A stretch of 64,000 nucleotides of DNA from NCBI GenBank assembly GCA_963728785.1, contig CAVSKV010000004.1:744001-808000 (forward strand), written 5' to 3'. Position numbers and translations under genes: made by a program. Of this stretch, positions 1 to 7,530 are shown one piece after another. The notes beneath the pieces were generated by a model. That model saw nothing but the letters and a program-made list of their open reading frames with translations, ran no database searches and was not told where the DNA came from. Every line of letters starts with the position of its first letter. The first letter of the stretch is position 1. Origin of the DNA: JAGWRI01 sp963728785 (GTDB lineage: Bacteria; Gemmatimonadota; Gemmatimonadetes; Gemmatimonadales; Gemmatimonadaceae).

Positions 1-1889
1 ACAACTCGGACCTGATCTACAACAGCACGCAGAACGGGTTCCTGATGACGTTCGACCGGACCACGCAGCAGATCCACGACATCGAGCCGTATCCGGCGGA
101 CGTTTCCGGGGACGCCGCCGACGAGCTCAAGTATCGCTGGGACTGGGAGTCGGGGTTCGCCGTGTCGCCGCAGAATGCGAGCGTGCTCTACGCGGGCGCC
201 AACGTCGTGTTCAAGAGCGCCGACCGCGGCCGCACGTGGACGCCCATCAGTCCCGATCTCACGCTGAACGACAAGACCAAGCAGGGCTCGTCGGGCGGCA
301 ACGTGCGCAAGGACAACTCGGGCGCCGAGGTGTACGACGCGATCCTCATCGTCACCCCCGCGGCGAGCGACTCCAACGTGCTGTGGGTGGGCACCGACGA
401 TGGGCTGGTGCAACTGACGCGCGACGGTGGCGCCCACTGGACCGACGTCACCAGCCACATCCCGGAGCTACCGGCGTGGGGGCGCGTGGAGTCGATCAAC
501 GTGTCGGCCGTCAACGCCGGCGAGGCGACGATCGCCGTGGACCGGCACTTCAGCGGCGACTTCAAGCCCTACGTCTATGTGACGACCGACTACGGCCAGA
601 CCTGGCGTTCGATTGCGGGCGATCTGCCGGCCGGCGTGTACGCCCGGTCGGCGATGCAGGACCCGAAGAATCCGCGCCTGTACTTCGCGGGGCTGGAGAA
701 CGGGCTGTACGCCACGTGGGACGCCGGCGCGCACTGGTATCTCATGGGGCTGGGGCTGCCCAACGTTTCGATCTATGACATGTTCATTCAGCCGCAGGAG
801 CACGACCTGATCCTGGCCACGCACGGGCGGTCGGTGTGGGTGTTCGACGACCTCACGCCGTTCGAGCAGTACACGCCCGAGATCGGCAAGGAGCCCGTGC
901 ACCTGTTCCCCATTCGAACGGCGGACCGTTTCTGGCGCTGGTCGCAAGTGGAGTTCCTGGGCGACGGCGCGTTCTACGGTCAGAACCCGACTTACGGTGC
1001 GACGATCACGTACTACGTGGGCGACTCGCCGGCGGCCCCCGGCAAGCTGGTGATCGCTGACGCTACGGGGCAAGTGGTCAGGACCATGGAAGGCATGCGC
1101 GAACTGGGCCCCAACGAGACGGCGCCGGATGAGAGTGTGCCGACTGGGGCGAGCGTCCAGGAGCCCCCCAAAGCCGACAGCGCAGTAAAGCAGAAGGCTG
1201 CCCCCTGGGTGCCGACCCAGGAGGGGCTGCACCGCATCTACTGGGATCTGCGCGCCACGGGACCCGTGCGCTGGAACGGCACCAAGGACTTCAACAAGGG
1301 GCCGCAGAGCGGCGCCCCGCTGCCGCCGGGCACCTACACGGCGACGCTGACGGTGGCCGGGCACACGCAATCGCAGACGTTCCACGTGGTGAACGATCCG
1401 CGGTCGCACGTGGCGCCGGCCGATCTGCAGGCGCAGTACGCGTTCACCGCGGCGCTGTTCCACGATGTGTCGCAGGTCGACGTGGCGCTCAATCGGCTGG
1501 ACGGGATGCGGGCGCAGGCGTCGGCCCTCGTGGCGGCGGTAAAGGGCACGCCGGACGCGCAGCCGGTGGCTGCCGCCGTCAAGGCGCTCGAAGACGCGAT
1601 GAACGCCGTCGAGGCGAACCTCACGTGCAATCCGCAGGCCGTCGAGTCGAACGTCGTGGTGGCCGATCGCATCCGCGAGCATTTGGGCGCGCTGGAAGCG
1701 ATCGCCGAGGGGAGCGATCAGGCGCCGACAGCGGCGCAGCGGGAGCAAATGACTCTGCTCGAGCCGCAGTACCGCGCGGCGCTGCAGGGGTTCAACGACT
1801 TTCTCAAGGGCGCGTTCGCGACGTTCAACCGGACCATGGCACAGCGCGGGCTCACCGGGCTGGTGGGCGGAGAGCCCGTGGGGCTCTAG
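1..1889 (+). CDS. Sortilin/BNR-repeat secreted beta-propeller protein (5' end outside window)
   Basis: The reading frame is open from base 3, before the first in-window ATG at 45, so the true start lies upstream of the window. About 628 residues are visible. Four Asp-box (BNR) motifs of the type S-x-D-x-G-x-T-W occur in the first 235 residues after that ATG (SADRGRTW near 58-65, then RDGGAHW, DYGQTW and WDAGAHW). They mark blades of a VPS10/sialidase-like beta-propeller. The C-terminal half has an Ig-like stretch (LHRIYWDLRATGPVRW) and ends in a helical region. Such proteins are usually exported and often annotated as glycosyl hydrolases, but no catalytic residues can be assigned here, so enzyme activity is unproven. 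It converges with the next gene across 18 bases. Confidence 0.8.
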   Translation, partial: NSDLIYNSTQNGFLMTFDRTTQQIHDIEPYPADVSGDAADELKYRWDWESGFAVSPQNASVLYAGANVVFKSADRGRTWTPISPDLTLNDKTKQGSSGGNVRKDNSGAEVYDAILIVTPAASDSNVLWVGTDDGLVQLTRDGGAHWTDVTSHIPELPAWGRVESINVSAVNAGEATIAVDRHFSGDFKPYVYVTTDYGQTWRSIAGDLPAGVYARSAMQDPKNPRLYFAGLENGLYATWDAGAHWYLMGLGLPNVSIYDMFIQPQEHDLILATHGRSVWVFDDLTPFEQYTPEIGKEPVHLFPIRTADRFWRWSQVEFLGDGAFYGQNPTYGATITYYVGDSPAAPGKLVIADATGQVVRTMEGMRELGPNETAPDESVPTGASVQEPPKADSAVKQKAAPWVPTQEGLHRIYWDLRATGPVRWNGTKDFNKGPQSGAPLPPGTYTATLTVAGHTQSQTFHVVNDPRSHVAPADLQAQYAFTAALFHDVSQVDVALNRLDGMRAQASALVAAVKGTPDAQPVAAAVKALEDAMNAVEANLTCNPQAVESNVVVADRIREHLGALEAIAEGSDQAPTAAQREQMTLLEPQYRAALQGFNDFLKGAFATFNRTMAQRGLTGLVGGEPVGL

Positions 1890-1907
1890 GCGGCCCTCAG
1901 TCCGGCG

Positions 1908-2483
1908 TCACCCGCCGTCCTTCTTCAAGTAAGGCAACGGAATGGGGTGGCCCGCCCGCTCGGCGGCCCAATAGACCGTCACGACCCACCAGCGGGTACC
2001 GTCGTCGTACAGCTGAATGCTGTTGATGCCTCGCGCGAACGGCTTCTCGTCGGTCGCGGCGCGGCGCGACTCGTACGTGCTGAACGCCTGCGTGATGCCC
2101 GCGAACGTATCCGCGGTGCGCGAGATCTCCCGTTCGTAGAAGCCCGTCTGCTCCAGTCGCGGCCCGATGTTCGTGGCGTAGTCGTCGGCCGTCATCGTGC
2201 GGATGTATGGCTTGCCGTCCTGGCCGATGCCGGTGGGGATGAGCCGCGCGCCCGGCGCGAACAGGGAGCGAAAGCGGTCCCAGTTGCGCTTCTGCCCCGC
2301 CGGACCGGAAATCACATCGTAGAGCGCCGCGACGATCGCGTTCGCGGACGCGACGTCTTTCGGTTCGGCGGCCATCGTGGCGGGCGTCTGGCCCGCGGCC
2401 GACGCCTGGGCGCGGCTCACGCCGGGCGTGAAGACGCAAAGTGCAACGGCAACGAACCAGACGGTCGACATGGGAGCGCGCAT
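1908..2483 (-). CDS. Secreted NTF2/SnoaL-like protein
   Basis: This is a 191-residue protein of unknown specific function. I placed the start at the ATG at 2483 because the next residues form a signal peptide (MRAPMSTVWFVAVALCVF, then a cut after SRAQA). A second ATG at 2471 would also keep the signal. The open frame extends 315 bases further upstream, but that part translates into low-complexity Ala/Arg sequence over a 9-bp repeat and is not believable. The mature part alternates helices and strands as in NTF2-like/DUF4440 proteins: an N-terminal segment with AIVAALYDVISG and a C-terminal strand pair with QLYDDGTRWWVVTVYW. Such proteins may bind small molecules or act as isomerases; nothing here identifies a substrate. 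It is divergent from the esterase gene. Confidence 0.65.
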   Translation of the reverse strand: MRAPMSTVWFVAVALCVFTPGVSRAQASAAGQTPATMAAEPKDVASANAIVAALYDVISGPAGQKRNWDRFRSLFAPGARLIPTGIGQDGKPYIRTMTADDYATNIGPRLEQTGFYEREISRTADTFAGITQAFSTYESRRAATDEKPFARGINSIQLYDDGTRWWVVTVYWAAERAGHPIPLPYLKKDGG

Positions 2484-2600
2484 GGGATCCGCTTTCAGTT
2501 GGGTTGCGCTGACGTTACCGCGGCGGAACGCACGTTGCCAGCCGCCAGCGTCGCCGGTACGTTGGTGGACCGCGCCGCGCAGGCAAACCCGCGGCCTCGC

Positions 2601-2636
2601 GTTCGCCGCGTTCGCCGCGTTCGCCGCGTTCGCCGC
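2601..2636. repeat. Four perfect tandem copies of a 9-bp unit (GTTCGCCGC)
   Basis: Four contiguous copies of GTTCGCCGC lie in the 189-bp spacer between the divergent starts at 2483 and 2673. The unit is a multiple of three, so the spacer reads as repeated Arg-Val-Arg or Ala-Asn-Ala in translation, which inflates open frames on both strands. It may vary in copy number by slippage and change promoter spacing. No function is shown. Confidence 0.85.
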
Positions 2637-2672
2637 GTCCACGCGCCACTCGAACTCCAGACTTCCTCGCTC

Positions 2673-4286
2673 ATGGGCTCCCGCTTTCTGCTCCTGGCTC
2701 TCGCCGTCGGCTCCGCCTCCCTGCCGGTCCGGGCTTCCTCCCAGCGCCCGGCTGCCCCCGGCCCGCGCTTCGAGATCTCGTTCGCCGCCTCGGCGCATGC
2801 CGCGCCGATCACCGGCCTGGTCTACGTCGCCCTGTCGCGCACCAACGACGGCCGCCGGTCGCCCATAGACCAGACGGGCGAGGACGGCGTCCCGCTATTC
2901 GCCGTCAACGTCTCCAACCTGAGGCCGGGCGAAGCTGTTGTCATCGACGGTTCGTCGTATGGCTACCCGGTGAAGTCGCTGGCCGACATCCCGGCGGGCA
3001 CCTACTGGGCGGAGCCATTCGTTAACGTGTATACCGAGTTCCGCCGCGCCGACGGCCACACGGTGTGGATGCACATGGACCAGTGGGAAGGCCAGGACTG
3101 GAAGCGCTCGCCGGGCAACGTCTATGGCGATCCGGTGAAGATCACCTTCGATCCCAGGTCGACCACGCCGATCGAGCTGGTGGCGGACAAGGTGATTCCA
3201 CCCATCGCCGAGCCGGCCGACGACCAGTACGTCAAGCACATCAAGCTCCAGAGCGACATCCTCACCAAGTGGTGGGGCCACCCCATCTACCTCGGCGCCG
3301 TGGTGTTGCTCCCCAAGGGGTACGACACGCACCCGAACGTGAAGTACCCGATCGTGTACGACGAGGGGCACTTCTCGCTGCGGCCGCCGGGGGGCGGCGC
3401 GACCGCCGGCTGGCTCGCCGATTCGACGCCGCGCGTCATTCTCGTCACGCTCCAACATCCGTCGCCCTTCTACGACGATTCCTACGCCGTGAACTCCGCC
3501 AACGAGGGGCCGTACGACGACGCGATCATGCAGGAGCTGATCCCGGCGGTGGAGAAGAACTTCCGCGTTATCGGCCAGCCGTGGGCGCGGCTGCTCACGG
3601 GCGGCTCCACGGGCGGGTGGATCTCGCTCGCCCAGCAGGTGTTTCATCCCGACTTCTACGGTGGCACCTGGTCGCTCTGTCCCGACGCCGTGGATTTCCG
3701 GTATCACCAGATCGTCAACATCTACGCCGACAGCAACGCCTACTGGGCGGACCACGGGTGGATGCGGGTCGAGCGCCCCGATGTGCGCCGTCCCGACGGC
3801 AACATCGTGACGATGATGAAGGACGAGAACTGGTACGAACTGGCCGTGGGCGACCACTCCCGTTCCGGCGGGCAGTGGGACATCTGGGAGGCGGCGTACG
3901 GTCCGGTGGGCGCCGACGGCTATCCGCAGCGCATCTGGGACAAGCAGAGCGGGGTGATCGATCATGCGGTGGCCGGCTACTGGAAGCAGCACTTCGACCT
4001 GCGCAACATTCTTCAGACCCACTGGGCCACGCTCGGCCCGAAGCTCGCCGACAAGATTAATGTGTACGTGGGCGACGCCGACACGTACTATCTGAACGAC
4101 GCCGTGCACCTGCTCGACGACTTCCTGAGCGGGACCACGTCGCCCCGGTGGACGGGCGAGATCGTGTTCCAACCCGGCGCTCCGCACTGCTGGGGCCCGC
4201 CGCTGCCGGCGCTGCTGCAGAAGATGGCCGCGCACATGGGGCGGACCGCGCCGCCGGGGGCGGATGCGAAGGGATGGCGGTATTGA
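2673..4286 (+). CDS. Secreted alpha/beta-hydrolase esterase (Esterase D/enterochelin-esterase-like)
   Basis: The product has 537 residues with an N-terminal signal peptide (residues 1 to about 24, MGSRFLLLALAVGSASLPVR). That signal is why the start is placed here and not at the far upstream end of the open frame. Residues about 190-530 match the putative esterase fold (PF00756 type). The nucleophile elbow is GGSTGG with Ser312, a likely acid lies in VGDADTYY, and the likely catalytic His is in GAPHCWGP close to the C-terminus. The N-terminal 180 residues look like a beta-sandwich, as in other secreted members. The substrate is unknown; homologues act on sugar or siderophore esters. A hairpin lies just downstream. 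Confidence 0.75.
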   Translation: MGSRFLLLALAVGSASLPVRASSQRPAAPGPRFEISFAASAHAAPITGLVYVALSRTNDGRRSPIDQTGEDGVPLFAVNVSNLRPGEAVVIDGSSYGYPVKSLADIPAGTYWAEPFVNVYTEFRRADGHTVWMHMDQWEGQDWKRSPGNVYGDPVKITFDPRSTTPIELVADKVIPPIAEPADDQYVKHIKLQSDILTKWWGHPIYLGAVVLLPKGYDTHPNVKYPIVYDEGHFSLRPPGGGATAGWLADSTPRVILVTLQHPSPFYDDSYAVNSANEGPYDDAIMQELIPAVEKNFRVIGQPWARLLTGGSTGGWISLAQQVFHPDFYGGTWSLCPDAVDFRYHQIVNIYADSNAYWADHGWMRVERPDVRRPDGNIVTMMKDENWYELAVGDHSRSGGQWDIWEAAYGPVGADGYPQRIWDKQSGVIDHAVAGYWKQHFDLRNILQTHWATLGPKLADKINVYVGDADTYYLNDAVHLLDDFLSGTTSPRWTGEIVFQPGAPHCWGPPLPALLQKMAAHMGRTAPPGADAKGWRY

Positions 4287-4299
4287 TGCGTGTCCGGAC

Positions 4300-4316
4300 G
4301 GCCCGTTTCGCGGGCC
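4300..4316. terminator. Possible bidirectional hairpin between convergent genes
   Basis: GGCCCG, a five-base loop TTTCG and CGGGCC form a 6-bp GC stem in the 84-bp gap between the esterase gene and the convergent toxin gene. There is no long T tract, so this is a weak terminator call. Confidence 0.4.
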
Positions 4317-4370
4317 CTCCGGCCAGCGCGGGTGGAAGCAGTTGGCGGGCGCTGACGGACGCGTGCGGCC

Positions 4371-4631
4371 TTACCGCCGGTACACGTCCCGCCGATTTCC
4401 GACGCGAACCACGGTGACGATCAGCTTGTCGTCGACGATCTCGTAGAGAATCCGGTAATCGCCCTGCCGGATGCGATACTTCTCCTCGCCGCTCAGCTTC
4501 TGGCAGCCGGGAGGGCGCGGATCGTCGGCCAGGGCGCGAATCCGCGCGACGATGCGCCGGCGTTCCTTCGCGGGCACGGCCTCGAGTTCCTTGCTGGCCG
4601 ACTTGACGATGAGGACGCTATAGCTTGCCAC
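4371..4631 (-). CDS. RelE/ParE-family toxin
   Basis: The product is an 86-residue basic protein with the compact RelE/ParE fold: an N-terminal strand (YSVLIVKSASKELEAV), two helices, then the characteristic GCQKLSG, YRIRQGDYRILYEI and VVRVGNRRDVYR segments. RelE toxins cleave mRNA on the ribosome and ParE toxins poison gyrase. The conserved Arg and Tyr near the C-terminus (RIRQGDYRILYE and RRDVYRR) favour a RelE-like mRNA interferase, but this is inference. The gene overlaps the upstream antitoxin gene by 14 bases, the usual antitoxin-first order with translational coupling. The length is normal for the family, so the gene looks intact. Confidence 0.85.
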   Translation of the reverse strand: MASYSVLIVKSASKELEAVPAKERRRIVARIRALADDPRPPGCQKLSGEEKYRIRQGDYRILYEIVDDKLIVTVVRVGNRRDVYRR

Positions 4632-4848
4632 GACGCTTCAGATCCCGCACCACGTCCTCGAATGCCAGCCGCGGCTCTTTCGCGCGATCGCGGAACCCGG
4701 CCAGGTCGTCGGCGTCCTCGGCGAGGCTCACACGCACCGCCTCGTTCACCAGGTCGGAGATGCTGGCGTCGGTCTCCGCCGCCTTCAGACGGAGCGCCCG
4801 GTGAAGGGGCTCGTCCAGATACACGGTCGCGCGCTTCGTGGACGCCAT
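4618..4848 (-). CDS. Ribbon-helix-helix antitoxin
   Basis: The product has 76 residues. Residues 5-45 give a ribbon-helix-helix DNA-binding domain (ATVYLDEPLHRALRLKAAET, then a second helix SISDLVNEAVRVSL), as in CopG/VapB/RelB-type antitoxins. The acidic and then basic C-terminal tail probably wraps the toxin encoded directly downstream. It should bind the palindrome in its own promoter to autorepress the pair. The start is the ATG six bases from a good -10 box, so the mRNA is probably leaderless or nearly so. There is no room for a Shine-Dalgarno site. Confidence 0.85.
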   Translation of the reverse strand: MASTKRATVYLDEPLHRALRLKAAETDASISDLVNEAVRVSLAEDADDLAGFRDRAKEPRLAFEDVVRDLKRRGKL

Positions 4849-4889
4849 GAGTTGATTTTAGCGCTAAGACGTTATAACGTCAAGACGTT
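4849..4889 (-). promoter_or_regulatory. Toxin-antitoxin promoter with 14-bp palindromic operator
   Basis: Read on the minus strand there is TTGACG, a 17-base spacer and TAAAAT, then CAACTC and the antitoxin ATG. Both boxes match five of six sigma-70 consensus bases. The -35 box overlaps a perfect 14-bp palindrome, GACGTTATAACGTC at 4868-4881. The half-site word AAGACGTT recurs at 4866-4873 and 4882-4889. This arrangement fits autorepression by the ribbon-helix-helix antitoxin. The distance from the -10 box to the ATG implies transcription starts at or next to the start codon. Confidence 0.75.
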
Positions 4890-5048
4890 CCGTAGGACCG
4901 CGTCTCTCACCGCTCGCCGATGAACACCCGCGTCGTCGTCAGCGACCTCATGCAGCATGGGCACGTCTATCGCCGTACTGAGCCGGCCGGCCGCCCCCAA
5001 CGGCGCCAGGCGCTGCTACATTGGGCGTATCACAGCCGGAGGTTCCAG

Positions 5049-5573
5049 ATGAAGCAGGCGCTGCGATCGCTCTCGTTCGTGCTCGTCCTCGCTGCCTGCT
5101 CGTCCAGGCCGGCTGACCCCCAGCTCCAGTTTGCCACGGTGGGTTTCGTGCTGCAGCTCCCGGCGGGCATGCAGGCGGCGCTCGACGCGCTCGCCCCGGG
5201 GTTCAGAACCGTGCGCTCGGACTCCTTCCGTTCGGACGTGAGCCAGGCGGCGGCGCTCGGTGGCGGTGGGTTGCAGGCGATGTTCGCCACGACCGGCGAC
5301 TTCGACGGCGACGGCACGCTGGACGTGGTCATTGAGGGCGCGGTGCCGGGCGATTCGGCGCTCCACGTGATCGCCATCATGAACGGCAAGACGCCGAGGG
5401 CCCTCGAAGTGGCGCGCTACCCGGTGTACGACGCCGACGCCGTGGGGATCTACCTCTCCAAGCCGACCGGCCGCCGCAAGGGATCGTTCGAAGTGATCAA
5501 CTACCCCGACTCGTCTACGCTCTACACGTACAAATCGGGCGGCTTCGTGGGGGCATCCTTCCGCAGCAACTGA
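5049..5573 (+). CDS. Putative lipoprotein with EF-hand/FG-GAP-like loop
   Basis: The product has 174 residues. The ATG is chosen because GGAGG at 5038-5042 sits 6 bases upstream and the next residues form a lipoprotein signal with lipobox LAAC at residues 15-18 (LSFVLVLAACSS). The open frame upstream has no such support. The mature part has one acidic loop, TGDFDGDGTLDVVIEG, typical of FG-GAP/VCBS or dockerin-like calcium sites, followed by strands. Function is unknown. It likely sits in a membrane facing the periplasm. It is convergent with the next gene, six bases apart. Confidence 0.65.
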   Translation: MKQALRSLSFVLVLAACSSRPADPQLQFATVGFVLQLPAGMQAALDALAPGFRTVRSDSFRSDVSQAAALGGGGLQAMFATTGDFDGDGTLDVVIEGAVPGDSALHVIAIMNGKTPRALEVARYPVYDADAVGIYLSKPTGRRKGSFEVINYPDSSTLYTYKSGGFVGASFRSN

Positions 5574-5579
5574 CCGCGG

Positions 5580-6221
5580 TCAGTTGCCTTGCACGGCCCG
5601 GATCATCATGCCCGCCGCGGCCAGAGCACCGGCGTACACGGCCGCCACCGACGGCCGGAGTTGTGCCCGGTGGGGCGCACGACCGTTGGTGCCGGAGCAT
5701 TCGTAGACGAACGCCGGCGGCGTATTCCGCATCGTGAACCGCACTCCCACGTCGGCGTACCGGGCAGCCAGCTTCTTGTAGTGGCTCAGACTGTACTGGT
5801 ACTGCAGGAAGCGCCCATCCGGGCGCAGGCATTCACGGCTCACGTCGAGGATGCGGTCCACCAGGTCCTGGTCCATGATCTTGAGCGGCAGGCTCGACAC
5901 CACGGCGTCCACCCCGTCCATCCCTTCCTCCGCCAGCACGGTTGGCAGGGCGCTCGCGCAGGCGTGGCGCACCGTCAGCCGCGAATCGCCAATCCGGCGG
6001 CCCGCCTCCACGAATGCCGGGTTGATCTCCAGCGATACGAGCCGCGCGTCGGGGCGCATGCGCCTGAGGATTTCCCGGGTCACGCACCCGGTGCCCACGC
6101 CGAGTTCGACGATGTCGGTGGCCCGTGTGAAGTCGGCGCCCGACACCAGCCGGTTCACCAGATAGCGCGAACTTGGCATGATGGTGCCCGACGTGCGGAT
6201 ACTCGTGATATGATGGATCAG
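5580..6221 (-). CDS. SAM-dependent methyltransferase, PmtA/rRNA-dimethylase-like
   Basis: This is a class I methyltransferase of about 213 residues. Motif I is IVELGVGTGCVTREIL, the acidic residue after strand 2 is in LVSLEIN, and the post-motif region is VDAVVSSLPLKIM. The N-terminal SGTIMPSSRYL matches the G-x-I-x-PSS segment seen near the start of phospholipid N-methyltransferases (PmtA type), so phosphatidylethanolamine methylation is plausible but unproven. The first in-frame ATG, at 6179, would start inside that conserved segment. Upstream, AAGGAG lies six bases before a CTG at 6221 that would give MIHHITSIRTSGTIMPSSRY. I therefore propose a CTG start. The C-terminus is slightly hydrophobic. 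Confidence 0.6.
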   Translation of the reverse strand: MIHHITSIRTSGTIMPSSRYLVNRLVSGADFTRATDIVELGVGTGCVTREILRRMRPDARLVSLEINPAFVEAGRRIGDSRLTVRHACASALPTVLAEEGMDGVDAVVSSLPLKIMDQDLVDRILDVSRECLRPDGRFLQYQYSLSHYKKLAARYADVGVRFTMRNTPPAFVYECSGTNGRAPHRAQLRPSVAAVYAGALAAAGMMIRAVQGN

Positions 6222-6327
6222 GGCGGGCTCCTTGGTGGAAGGCCGTCGGCAGGCCGGTGGCCAATGATACCCCCGAAACGCGATTCGCACCAATTTCGCG
6301 GGCGGGACGTGGACCGGGGCCAGGTGG

Positions 6328-7437
6328 TCAGGCGTCGGGCGGGCCGGCGGCCCTGGCGGGCATCCAGTCCGCGAACGCCTCTCCATACAGATGCCAGACG
6401 GTGACGAACAGGGCCGCGACGATGGGACCGACCACGAACCCCACGGCCCCGAACAGGACGATGCCGCCCAAGGTGCTGAGCAGGACGAGCAGGTCGGACA
6501 TCCGGGCGTCGCGGCCGATCAGACGCGGTCGCAGGAAGTTGTCGCTCGTACTCACGACGAGCACACTCCACAGGAAGAGCGCCACCGCCGCACTACTCTT
6601 GCCGGCAATGACGAGGTAGATCACCATCGGAATCCACACAATGCCCGCTCCCACCGCCGGGACGATGGACGCCACGACCGTGACGGTCCCCCAGAACGCC
6701 GCCGCCGGCACGCCCAGCGCCCAGAACGCGATGCCGGCCAGCGCCCCCTGGATCATCGCGATGAGCACCGATCCCTTGAGCGTCGCCCGGCCCACGGAAA
6801 CGAACCGCTCGAGCAACCGGTCCTGGTCGTCCGGCGCGAGCGGCACGTAGACCAGGATGCGGTCCAGAATCTCCGGTCCGTCGCTCAGGAAGTAGAACAT
6901 GGCGTACAGCATGACGAAGAGCTGCAGCAATAGACTCAGCGTGCCGCGCCCCACCTGCGCCAGGTTGCGGACGAGGAACGTCGCGATGCCGGATGCGGCT
7001 TCTCCGGCCTTGGCGGCGAGCTGCTCGCTGGTCGGCACCAGCCGCTGCAGAGTCGGCATCCGGTCAATCAGCGGCAGCTCGCGCAGGCGCTGATCCAGCG
7101 GGCCGCCCTCGGCGATCTGCCGCTCGATCCACGGGCCGGCCGCCTGGCTCACGTCCACCGCCTGCGTGGCCACCAGTCCGAGGAACCCGAGCAGAGGCAG
7201 GCCCATCACCAGCACGAGCATGACCACGGTGGAACCGGACGCAAGCCCCTTGCGCCCCCGGAGCCGGCGCAGCACCCACGCGTAGAGCGGACGCGCGAGC
7301 GCCGAGAACACGGCGGCCAGGAGCACGGCCAGGAGGAAGTGCCGGATCATGACCAGAAACAGCACCGACACGCCGATCGTGAGGGCCAGAAGGAAGGTCC
7401 GGCGCGGGCGCTCGGGGGGAGCCGGTGCGGCAGTCAT
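6328..7437 (-). CDS. AI-2E family transporter (PerM-type permease)
   Basis: This is an integral membrane protein of 369 residues. A short Pro/Arg-rich cytoplasmic N-terminus is followed by paired hydrophobic helices (FLLALTIGVSVLFLVMIRHF and FLLAVLLAAVFSALARPLY), a soluble middle part with AGEAASGIATFLV, and a C-terminal bundle. The last part contains GSVLIAMIQGALAGIAFWAL and the typical LRPRLIGRDARMSDLLVLLS, the signature region of the AI-2E exporter-like family (PF01594). Members export autoinducer-2 or exchange Na+/H+; the substrate here is unknown. I took the ATG at 7437 over the longer frame because the extra 23 residues are not conserved in character. Confidence 0.85.
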   Translation of the reverse strand: MTAAPAPPERPRRTFLLALTIGVSVLFLVMIRHFLLAVLLAAVFSALARPLYAWVLRRLRGRKGLASGSTVVMLVLVMGLPLLGFLGLVATQAVDVSQAAGPWIERQIAEGGPLDQRLRELPLIDRMPTLQRLVPTSEQLAAKAGEAASGIATFLVRNLAQVGRGTLSLLLQLFVMLYAMFYFLSDGPEILDRILVYVPLAPDDQDRLLERFVSVGRATLKGSVLIAMIQGALAGIAFWALGVPAAAFWGTVTVVASIVPAVGAGIVWIPMVIYLVIAGKSSAAVALFLWSVLVVSTSDNFLRPRLIGRDARMSDLLVLLSTLGGIVLFGAVGFVVGPIVAALFVTVWHLYGEAFADWMPARAAGPPDA

Positions 7438-7530
7438 GCCGACGAAGTTCGGGTCGCAGCCCGGGCGCGTCAATGTCGGCCCGGCCGGCGGGAGCCCGCC
7501 GGCCACGCGCTCCCGCCGCGGCGCGAGCGG

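Noticed and set aside
468..1748. 426-codon minus-strand open frame opposite the beta-propeller gene
   Set aside because: Arg/His/Gly-rich translation with no domains; a shadow frame in high-GC DNA.
2895..4235. 446-codon minus-strand frame opposite the esterase gene
   Set aside because: Low-complexity Arg/Val/His product; the plus-strand frame has the catalytic serine motif and signal peptide.
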